This document shows, in pieces, positions 1-10,129 of a DNA stretch of 64,000 nt. Source of the DNA: Euphorbia lathyris (Eukaryota; Streptophyta; Magnoliopsida; Malpighiales; Euphorbiaceae). Location of the stretch: the NCBI RefSeq assembly GCF_963576675.1, contig NC_088911.1, forward strand, positions 133,117,929 to 133,181,928. The letters are read 5' to 3'. A program made the translations under genes and the position numbers. The first letter of the stretch is position 1. Each line of letters begins with the position of its first letter. The notes beneath the pieces were generated by a model. That model saw only the letters and a program-made list of their open reading frames with translations. It was not told the DNA's origin and searched no databases.

Positions 1-1610
1 TGGGAGATGATGACGAGGTTCCCGTGTTAGACGACGAACCCGAAAACTACGAAGAGGCTCTTACTAGTCCAGATTCTAAAGCATGGCTTGAAGCCATGGA
101 TTCTGAAATGGATTCCATGTATACTAACCAAGTTTGGACTTTGGTTGATCCACCCGAAGGGATAAAACCCATTGGGTGCAGGTGGATCTTCAAAAAGAAG
201 ACTGACATGGATGGAAAGGTTAACACCTACAAGGCTAGGTTGGTAGCGAAAGGATATCGTCAAAAATAAGGCGTTGATTATGACGAAACCTTCTCTCCCG
301 TTGCTATGTCCAAATCAATCAGAATCATGCTTGCAATTGCCGCTCATTTTGATTATGAGATTTGGCAAATGGATGTGAAAACAGCTTTCCTAAACGGAAA
401 CCTGCTTGAGGATGTATACATGATGCAACCTCAAGGTTTCATATCAAAGGATGCAAATAAAGTTTGCAAACTTCAGAGATCCATTTATGGACTCAAGCAA
501 GCATCTAGAAGCTGGAATAAGCGTTTTGACGAAACCATAAAACAATTTGGTTTCGAACAAAATTGCGAAGAAGCTTGCATTTACAAGAAAGCAAGTGGGA
601 GCTCTATAGCATTTCTCATACTATATGTGGACGATATACTGTTAATGGGAAATGACATTGCTCTATTACAATCGGTGAAAGTATGGTTATCCGGTAACTT
701 CTCAATGAAAGACCTTAGTGAAGCAGCTTATATACTTGATATAAAGATCTATAGAGATAGATCGAGAAGACTGCTTGGTTTTTCACAGGCTACATACATT
801 GAAAAGGTGCTAAATCGGTTTAGCATGCTTGAATCGAAACGAGGTAACTTACCCATGCTACATGGAGTAAAGTTAAACAATCATCAATGTCCTAAAACTG
901 ATGATGACAAACGACGCATGGCTGTAGTCCCGTACGCCAGCGTGATCGGTTCGATTATGTATGCTATGCTATGCACTAGACCTGACGTAGCGTTCGCGTT
1001 ATCTGTAACGAGTCGTTACCAAGGGAATCCGGGAGACGAGCATTGGATTGCCGTCAAGAACATTCTTAAGTACTTGAGAAGGACTAAAGACATGTTCCTA
1101 GTGTACGGAGAAGGAGATCTGAAAATTGAAGGATTTTCAGACGCTAGTCATCTCACAGATGAGAATGATTTTAAATCCCAATCAGGATACCTGTTTATCT
1201 TGAATGGGGGCGCAGTCAGTTGGAAAAGTTCCAAGCAGGGAAGCGTAGCTTTCTCTACGACCGAGTTAGAGTACATCGCTGCTGCGGAAGCAGCAAAGGA
1301 AGCAGTTTGGATTAGAAAGTTCATTACAGAACTAGGTGTGGTGCCTGACATTGTCAATCCCATTACTCTGTACTGTGATAACAATGGAGCCATTGCGCAA
1401 GCAAAGGAACCACGGTCTCATAATGCATCCAAGCACTACCTAAAGCGATAGCACATCATTAGAGAGATTGTGGCTAGAGGAGATGTGAGAATAGAAAGAG
1501 TACCTACAGAGGACAACGTTGTAGATCCGTTGACAAAGCCTTTAACCCAAAAACTACATGATCGTCATTTAACTTTTACTGGGATAAGTTTTAGAAACAA
1601 TTGGCTTTAG
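1..1610 (+). pseudogene. copia pol fragment: reverse transcriptase and RNase H (element A)
   Basis: One reading frame runs from the window start to a terminal TAG at 1608-1610, with two internal stops: TAA at 267-269, where the family has a Gln or Glu codon, and TAG at 1449-1451, where copy B has a Tyr codon. It encodes the 3' part of a copia polyprotein. The RT palm motif YVDDILLMG lies near nucleotide 627, followed by the copia-specific RNase H with the SDAS, ELEYIAAAEA and YCDNNGA blocks. It is non-functional because of the stops. The family assignment rests on my recognition of RT motifs, not on a search. Confidence 0.9.
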
Positions 1611-1624
1611 TCCAAGTGGGAGTA

Positions 1625-3697
1625 TGTTGGGGTTTAGTGTCCTATAGACAATTGTTGCAGGATACAAACTTATTGTAAATGAATTGTTCTTTATATCATT
1701 TGTTTTAATAAGATATATGTTTTATAACTATATAAAGGCAATCCCTTTTAAAGCACTAAATAAAGTCTAATAAAAGGAAATCCGTAAGTTTGTTTAAAGT
1801 GATTATAAAGTGTTCATACAAGCATGAAGTGAGACAAAACTTTATAATAAACTAATAAACTTAAAACCACCCCAAGTCAAGTGATATGTTTAGGATTGAT
1901 ATATCACTGTTGAGACTTGTATGTAACAATGTCTTCTGTCCGACAGAAAGCTGATCTCACAAGCTTCACATATATAGATATCTGGACAGTTACATAGATC
2001 CAGTGAAACGTTATTCATTAGGATTGGGGATCCGATTTGAGATAACAGGATGGGTAGATTCATCCTTATCACCCGTTCATCTCATTGGTATTAATAGGTA
2101 TAACTAATCCTCAGACTCAAAGGAATGTTAATTGGTCATCCTGAATTACTGAATGTGAGACTTTGATCGCGTGGTCCCACGATCCTTAACAGAGATGACT
2201 CTGGGGTGTGAACTGCAAAGGTTGTGTGTCACAGGAGGTAATGTCAGGGTAGTTATACATTGGATTGAGCATTTATCACTCCCGATGAATGGGAGATACA
2301 TCCAAGGATCGCTTGTGGAAGACTCGACTCTAAACCCTTGCAAGGTGATAGCTTAAGAGTAGAAATTCGGATTTCACTTAACCTATCTTTTGAGTTGACT
2401 CGGCCAATAACAAGTAAAATGAACGTCTCGCTATATGTGACTTGACATTACCCATAGTCATAAGATTCAGTTCAAGGATGTAGTTGATAAAGGATCGTAT
2501 TATACCATAACTAATACGGAAGGGTTAACGACAGAATCAACCTGTCTTCTTAACGGACTCTGGGGGAATGATTATGGACTTGCCAATAACATACTCTGTA
2601 CATCATTCCGTTATGCAAGGGATTAAATATAATTCTTGAAGAAATTAATTTAATAGGTTGCATACGGCCAGAAGTAGTAAGGACCTAATGGATCACACAT
2701 AAGACTTGGAACCAAAAAGAGAGATGGATATGATTAATAGATGGAAGCCCAAAATTAAGCCCAGTAAGGCCCAATTACATGGAGGGGCCGAAATTTATAT
2801 GTATTTGAGTAAGGAATTAATTTATTCCATTCATCCTAATTTGATTAGGATTGTGAAATTAAATTAATTAAGAGATAATCAAGTTAGGAGTTTTAATTAG
2901 ATTAATATACTCCTATTATTATCTAACTAGGTTATTTATTATTATCCTAATTATATTAGATATATAGTAAGATAATAATTAGAAATCCTATTCCGAATTG
3001 GATTCCTATTAAGTAACCTATTCCTATCTAACTAGGGTTTAGATACAAGCAAATATATATACCCCTCCTACATGTGAATTTCAACACAAGCCTCTACCCT
3101 CCCCTAAAGTGATTTTCGAAATTGCTTAGTTAGAGAGAGAAAAGAATTCCCATCCCCAAGTTCGTGGACAAGAATTCATTCGGCATTCCATCGATTGATT
3201 AATCTAATTCATCCCTCTTTCTCCTTGATCTTGTGTTGGTTAATTAGAGGTAATCTATTTTGGTTACATCTCATAAAGGTTGATTCTAATTTAACCTCAC
3301 CGTGTTCACGAAAGAAGAAAAACAATCAAAAGGGAGAAATTCGTTTTTCTTCGCCTACATCAGGTCAGTTCACTATTTCGAGGATTCCCGGAGATTGAAC
3401 CGTCGGATCGTCGCGATTTTTGGACAGTAGCTTCTAGACATATTCTTCCACGTGTCCAACGAAGGGATTGGCGTTCGGAGGTCTGGAAGGTCTGTTTCGA
3501 ATAGGGGCAGATTGGTAAACAGTTTACCTCTCCTTTGAAGTTGTGGGCACTTCGTTTGCAACGGTAGATTGATCAACGAAAGGTATTTCTTCTTATTCCT
3601 CTTTATATGAAATAACGATTAACAGATCCTATGGTTAAAAAGAAGTAGGCTAAAAATTTTATATTTCCGCTGCTATACCTTAGCCCTATTTCCAACA
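1625..3697 (+). repeat. 3' LTR of Angela element A
   Basis: The LTR begins TGTTGGGG just after the purine-rich tract AAGTGGGAG (1614-1622) and ends CCAACA, giving a TGTTGG/CCAACA terminal inverted repeat. The same sequence recurs as the LTR at 6106-8359. Near its 3' end, at about 3361-3520, is a segment also found in the unrelated Tork-type LTRs at 23657 and 34094. The short ORFs inside are not credible genes. Confidence 0.9.
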
Positions 3698-3699
3698 CA

Positions 3700-4764
3700 A
3701 CTTACTTGTGGCATTGTCGTTTAGGCAACATAAACAAGAGACGCATGCTAAAGCTACATTCAGATGGGCTTATAGATCCAATCGATCCCGAAGCATTGGA
3801 AACATGCGAATCATGTTTAAAAGGTAAAATGACAAAGACACCCTTTAGTAATAAAGGTGAGTGTGTATCAGACACTCTAGGACTCATTCATTCAGATGTA
3901 TGTGGCCCTATGTCAGTCCAAGCAAGAGGAGGATTCAGATTCTTCATAAGCTCCATAGATGACCATACCCGATATGGTTACATCTATTTGATGAAGCACA
4001 AGTCAGAAGCTTTTGAGAAATTCAAATGCTTCAAGAATGAAGTAGAAAATCAATTAGGAAAGAAAATAAAGACGCTTCGATCTGATCGAGGTGGCGAATA
4101 TCTTTCAGATGATTTTCGGAATTATCAAACTGAATGTGGGATATGCTCACAATGGACACCTCCCTATACACCACAACACAATGGTGTGTCCGAGAGGAGA
4201 AACCGTACCCTATTAGATATGGTACGATCCATGATGAGCATGGCCTTACTTCTAAAGACGTTCTGGGGCTATGCCTTAGAAACTGCCCTCTTCACCCTAA
4301 ATCGAGTACCAACTAAATCCGCTAGTTCCACACCATATGAATTGTTCGTTGGTAGGAAACCCGTGTTTTCATTTATGAGAATATGGGGTTGTTCATCCTT
4401 TGTCAAACGCATTGCGTCTAACAAACTAGATTCGAAATCTGATAAATGTTTCTTCATTGGATACCCTAAGGAAACTATGGGATATTACTTCTATCATCCA
4501 GATGATCAGAAAGTAATCGTATCCAAGCACGCAACCTTCTTAGAGAAAGACTTTCTCGAAGAAACACAAAAGGGAAGCATGATTGAACTTGACGAATAAA
4601 CACCGACTGAAACAACAGAGGCGGTTGAGGTACCCGAAGGAGTCCCATTAGATGAGACTCCAGTGCCACCTATTCGTAGATCACAAAGAGTTCGTGAACT
4701 CCCAGTTAGATATGGTTTTCTAGTGGGAGATGATAATGAGGTTCCCGTGTTAGCAAGGAATTGA
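3700..4764 (+). pseudogene. copia GAG-pre-integrase and integrase core (element B)
   Basis: The frame starts with the zinc-binding WHCRLG...CESCLKG module and continues into the integrase core: DVCGPM, then IDDHTRYGY, SDRGGEY and the HNGVSERRN motif around the catalytic Glu. An in-frame TAA occurs at 4597-4599. The frame continues through the acidic linker (RRSQRVRELP) to a second stop at 4762-4764, just past a deletion junction near 4752. Compared with element A, about 240 bp between integrase and RT are missing there, including the first part of RT. The product would join DNA ends to the target if intact; it is not intact here. Confidence 0.88.
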
Positions 4765-6091
4765 TTATGATGAAACTTTCTCTCCTGTGGCTATGTCCAA
4801 ATCAATCAGAATCATGCTTGCAATTGCCGCTCACTACGATTATGAGATTTGGCAAATGGATGTGAAAACAGCTTTCCTAAACGGAAACCTGCTTGAGGAT
4901 GTATATATGATGCAGCCTGAAGGTTTCATATCGAAGGATGCAAATAAAGTTTGCAAACTTCAGAGATCCATTTATGGACTCAAGCAAGCATCTAGATGCT
5001 GGAATAAGCGTTTTGACGAAACCATAAAACAATTTGGTTTTGAACAAAATTGCGAAGAAGCTTGCATTTACAAGAAAGCAAGTGGGAGCTCTATAGCATT
5101 TCTCATACTATATGTGGACGATATATTATTCATGGGAAATGACGTTGCTCTCTTACAGTCAGTGAAAGTATGGTTATCTGGTAACTTCTCAATGAAAGAC
5201 CTTGGTGAAGCAGCTTATATGCTTGGTATAAAGATCTATAGAGATAGATCGAGAAGACTGCTTGGTCTTTCACAGGCTACATACATTGAAAAGGTGCTAA
5301 ATCGGTTTAGCATGCTTGAATCGAAACGAGGTAACTTACCCATGTTACATGGAGTAAAGTTAAACAATCATCAATGTCCTAAAACCGATGATGATAAACG
5401 ACGCATGGCTGTAGTCCCGTACGCCAGCGCAATCGGTTCGATTATGTATGCTATGCTATGCACTAGACCTGACGTAGCGTTATCTGTAACGAGTCGTTAC
5501 CAAGGGAATCCGGGAGACGAGCATTGGATTGCCGTCAAGAACATTCTTAAGTACTTGAGAAGAACTAAAGATATGTTCCTAGTGTACGGAGAAGGTGATC
5601 TGAAAATAGAAGGATTTTCAGACGCAAGTCATCTCACAGATGAGAATGATTATAAATCCCAATCAGGATACCTGTTTATCTTGAATGGGGGCGCGGTCAG
5701 TTGGAAGAGTTCCAAGCAGGGAAGTGTAGCTTTCTCTACGACCGAGTCAGAGTATATCGCAGCTGCGGAAGCAGCAAAGGAAGCAGTTTGGATTAGAAAG
5801 TTCATTACAGAACTAGGTGTGGTGCCTGACATTGTCAATCCCATTACACTGTACTGTGATAACAATGGAGCCATTGTGCAAGCAAAGGAACCACGGTCTC
5901 ATAATGCATCCAAGCATTACCTTAAGCGATACCACATCATTAGAGAGATTGTGGCTAGAGGAAATATGAGAATAGAAAGAGTACCTACAGAGGACAACGT
6001 TGCAGATCTGTTGACATAGCCTTTAACCCAGAGAATACATGATCGTCATTTAACTTCTACTGGGATAAGTTTTAGAAATAATTGGCTTTAG
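4757..6091 (+). pseudogene. copia reverse transcriptase and RNase H (element B)
   Basis: This frame resumes after the deletion and covers RT (TAFLNGN, YVDDILFMG) and RNase H (SDASH, TESEYIAAAEA, CDNNGAI). It has a premature TAG at 6017-6019, where element A reads the Lys of LTKPL, and ends at TAG 6089-6091. Relative to A it also lacks 6 bp near 5480 (one GCGTTC repeat). It is otherwise close to A, so the two copies are the same family. It cannot make a full polyprotein because its N-terminal RT region is deleted. Confidence 0.88.
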
Positions 6092-6105
6092 TCCAAGTGG
6101 GAGTA

Positions 6106-8359
6106 TGTTGGGGTTTAGTGTCCTATAGACAATTGTTCTAGGATACAAACTTAATGTAAATGAATTGTTCTTTATATCATTTGTTTAAAGAGATATATGT
6201 TTTATAACTATATAAAGGCAATCCCTTTTAAGCACTAAATAAAGTCTAATAAAAGGAAATCCGTAAGTTTATTTAAAGTGATTATAAAGTGTTCATACAA
6301 GCATGAAGTGAGAAAAAACTTTATAGTAAACTGATAAACTTAAAACCACCCCAAGTCAAGTGATATGTTTGGGATTGACATATCATTGTTGAGACTTGTA
6401 TGTAACAATGTCTTCTGTCCGACAGAAAGCTGATCTCACAAGCTTCATATATACAGATATCTGGACAGTTACATAGATCTGATGAAACGTTGTTCATTAG
6501 GATTGGGGATCCGATTTGAGATAATAGGATGGGTAGATTCATCCTTGTCACCTGTTCATCTCATTGGTATTAATAGGTATAACTAATCCTCAGACTCAAA
6601 GGAATATTAATTGGTATTCTGGATTACGGAATGTGATGCTTTGACTCTGGTGTAACACGATCCTTAACAGAGATGACTCTGGGGTGTGAACAGTAGACGT
6701 TGGGTATCACAGAAAGTAATTGCGGCATCGTTATATATTGGATTGAGCATTTATCACTCCTGATAAATGGGAGATACATCCATGGATCGCTTGTGGAAGA
6801 CTCAACTCTAAATCCTTGCAAGGTGATAGCTTAATAGTAAGAAATACAGATTTCACTTAACCTATCTTTTTGAGTTGACTCGGCCTGTACAAGTAAAACG
6901 AACGTCTCGCTATATGTGACTTGACATCACCCATAGTCATAAGATTCAGTTCAAGGATGTAGTTGATAAAGGATCGAATTATACTGTAACTAATACGGAA
7001 AGGTTAACGACAGAATCAACCTGTCTTCTTATAGCTCTGGGGGAATGATTACGGACTTGCTAATCACATACTCTATACATCATTCCGTTATGCAAAGATT
7101 AAATATAATTCTCTGAAAATTAATTTAATAATGTTGCATACGGTTAGAAGCAATAAGAACCTAATGGATCACACATAAGACTTGGAACCTAAAAGAGAGA
7201 TAGATGTTAATTAATTGATAGAAGCCCAATTGAGCCCAATAAGGCCCATGGACATAAGGGGGTCGAAATTTATGTAGTGATATACATGGAGAAATTTTAC
7301 GGTACTCCCGGAGTAATACACCCGACCAATGAAATTCATGTTATCTACCACTACATGAAAGATGATTGGTGTAATGTCTAAAATATATACATGTGGCACA
7401 CCTTAATTGGTAAGGAGTATTACTCCAGGAGTACTCTAAAATTTTCCGATATACATGAATAATTAATTTGATTTTGTTAATCCTAATTAGATTAGGAATA
7501 TGAATTAAATTAATTAAGAGATAATTAAGTTAGGAGTTTTAATTAGATTAATATACTCCTATTATTATCCAATAAGGTTATTATTATTATCCTTAATATA
7601 TTAGATATATAGTGAGATAATAATTAGGAATTCTATTCCGAATGGAATTCCTATTCAGTAACCTAATTCTATCTAACTAGGGATTAGATACAAGAGATTA
7701 TAAATACCCCTTCCCTTGAGATTTTCGAAATCCAAGCAAGCCATACCCTACTTGTGATTTTCGAAATTCACCTAGTCCAAGAGAGAGAAAATTCGACACC
7801 CCTAGTTCGAGGACGAGATTTCTCTACGGCTTCGTTTGATCAATTAATTTTCATCTATTTCTTTTATCCTTGATCTTGTGTTGATTAGTGAGAGGCAATC
7901 TACTTTGGTTGCTATTCAACGGTTGATACTAAATTAATCTTCCCGTGTTTTATTTCGTGTTTGGGAACTCGAAGAAGAAAAACAAACAAAAGGGAGAAAT
8001 TCGTTTTACTACTCCTACATCAGGTCAGTTCACGATTTCGCGGATTCCTGGAGATTGAACCGTCGGATCGTCGCGATGTTTGGATAGGAGCTTCTAGACA
8101 TATTCTTCCACGTTTCCACCGAAGGGATTGTCGTTCGGAGGTCTGGAAGGTCTGTTTTGGATAGGGGAAGATTGGTAGACAGTTTCTATCTCTTTTGAAG
8201 TTGTGGGCACTTCGTTTGCAACGGTAGATAGAACTTCTAAAAAGATATTTCTTCTTATCCTTCTTTATATGAAATAACGGTTAACGGATCTTGTGGTTAA
8301 ATGGAAATAGGTTAAAAATTTTATATTTCCGCTGCTATACCTTAGCCTAATTTCCAACA
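6106..8359 (+). repeat. 3' LTR of Angela element B
   Basis: It starts TGTTGGGG after AAGTGGGAG and ends CCAACA, collinear with the LTR at 1625-3697. It is longer mainly because of a 159-bp MITE plus duplicated target at 7279-7457. The flank on the right (from 8360) reads directly into Athila RT, which shows where this copia element inserted. Confidence 0.9.
7289..7447. mobile_element. small MITE with MULE-like 10-bp target duplication
   Basis: The two ends form a terminal inverted repeat of about 31 bp (left GAGAAATTTTACGG..., right the complement of GGAAAATTTTAGAG...). Exact copies of GATATACATG flank it at 7279-7288 and 7448-7457. The homologous site in LTR A (about 2795) lacks the insert. 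A 9-10 bp target duplication with long TIRs points to the Mutator superfamily. It is too short to code. Confidence 0.85.
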
Positions 8360-8362
8360 CGA

Positions 8363-10129
8363 AGGTGAATTGATACCTACGCGAACCACCACCGGTTGGA
8401 GGGTTTGTATAGATTATATGAACCTTAACAAAGCAACCAGGAAAGACCATTTTCCTCTATCTTTCATTGATCAAATGATCGAAAGGATAGATGGTCATGC
8501 TTTCTATTGTTTTCTAGATGGTTACTCCGGAGTCTTTCAAATATATATTTACCCGGATGACCAAGATAAAACAACCTTCACATGTCCTTATGGAACATTT
8601 TCATATAGGAGAATGTCTTTTGGTCTATGTAATGCACCAGCAACATTTCAACGTTGTATGACTGCAATTTTTAATGATTTCATTGAAGATATCATGGAAG
8701 TTTTTATGAATGATTTTTCCATTTATGGAGATTCTTTCGATGCATGTTTGCAGAACTTGGATAAAGTTTTGTCTAGATGTGAAGAAACGAATTTAGTGTT
8801 AAACTAGGGAAAATTTCATTTCATGGTTGACGAGGGAATTGTTTTAGGTCATAAAATATCTGAAAAAGGAATAGAAGTGAATAGAGCAAAAACTTCAGTA
8901 ATAGAAAAATTACCCCCTCCAACTACTGTTAAGGGAATACAATTATTTTTAGGACATGCAGGTTTTTACAGGAGATTTATTAAAAACTTCTCTATAATTT
9001 CCAAACCACTTACTAATTTACTCATGAAAGACTCAACCTTTGATTTCAATGAAGATTGCGTTAAAGCTTTTGAAACATTGAAAACAGCCTTAGTCAGTGC
9101 ACCCATTATTGCTAAACCCGATTGAGATTTACCTTTTGAAATCATGTGTGATGCAAGTGACTTAGTTGTAGGATGTGTTTTTGGTCAAAGGAAGGATAAG
9201 AAACTTCATGTTATTTATTATGCAAGTCACACACTGTCAGGTGCACAATTAAATTACACCACAACCGAGAAGGAAATGCTAGCGGTAGTTTTTGCATGTG
9301 ATAAGTTTAGGTCATACCTGTTAGGTTCTAAAGTTATTATTTATACCGATCACGCAGCTTTAAGGTATTTATTTGCTAAAAAAGATGCAAAACCGCGTCT
9401 GATTAGATGAGTTTTATTATTACAAGAATTTGATATAGAAATTAAAGACAAAAAGGGAGTAGAAAACCTTATCGCCGATCATCTATCAAGACTCAAAGGT
9501 GAAAACGGTCCTATAGGTGAGACTATCGGTATACGAGATGATTTCCCTGATGAATATCTCTATCAAATAAAAAGTGTCATGTCACCATGGTATACGGATA
9601 TAGCAAATTATCTCGCAGCCAACGTTGTTCCGGAAGGATTAAATTTCCAACAAAAGAAGAAATTCTTTTTTGACATTAAACAATATTTTTGGGAAGATCC
9701 TTTCTTGTTCAGAACTTGTGGTGATGGAATGATTAGGAGATGCGTTAGTGAAAATGAATACGGGTCTATAATGTCAGAATGTCATTCTAGTTCTTATGGA
9801 GGGCATAACGATGTTAGTAAAACAGTGGCCAGGATATTAGAATGTGGATTCTTTTGGCCTTCGTTGTTTAAAGACGCCCGTACATTTATTATTCGTTGTG
9901 ACAAATGCCAAAGAATAGGGAATTTAGGAAGGAAAGATGAGATGCCTCTCACAAACATATTAGAAGTTGAAGTCTTCGACATGTGGGGAATAGATTTCAT
10001 GGGACCTTTTCCACCTTCTTTTGGTAAAACTTACATATTAGTAGCCGTAGATTATACTTCAAAGTGGGTTGAAGCAATTGCAACCCTGACGAACGATTCT
10101 AAGGTTGTTGTTAGGTTTCTTGAAGATAT
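8363..10129 (+). pseudogene. Athila pol: RT, RNase H and first part of integrase
   Basis: The reading frame carries RT (WRVCIDYMNLNKATRKDHFPL, FCLCNAPATFQ-type block), RNase H ([16 protein letters not shown]) and the integrase HHCC finger (HSSSYGGH...CDKCQRIG) followed by the first catalytic Asp block (WGIDFMGP). In-frame stops lie at about 8805 (TAG), 9123 (TGA) and 9407 (TGA), each where the family has Trp. The RT active site, normally F/YMDD, reads FMND (near 8706), so the first catalytic Asp is Asn. The frame is cut by the solo LTR at 10130 and resumes at 13002. Confidence 0.87.

Larger units (their letters stand above)
1..3697 (+). mobile_element. Angela-type Ty1/copia element A, 3' part (pol end plus 3' LTR)
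   Basis: The window opens inside the pol gene of a Ty1/copia retrotransposon and runs through its polypurine tract and a full 3' LTR. The reverse transcriptase and RNase H wording resembles the plant Angela (Tork-clade) lineage, and the LTR of about 2.1 kb fits that lineage. The left half, including gag, integrase and 5' LTR, lies outside the window. The bases after the LTR (CAACT, 3698-3702) would be the right target duplication if this copy inserted into element B. Confidence 0.88.
3698..8359 (+). mobile_element. Angela-type Ty1/copia element B, internal fragment plus 3' LTR
   Basis: Directly after LTR A the sequence re-enters the same family's pol gene at the GAG-pre-integrase motif (TTYLWHCRLG), then runs through integrase, RT, RNase H, PPT and LTR. 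No PBS or gag lies between, so this is not a simple shared-LTR tandem. The likeliest reading is that element A inserted into the pol gene of an older copy B; an illegitimate recombination is the alternative. The LTR ends inside the Athila pol gene, so B itself inserted into Athila element 1. Confidence 0.82.
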
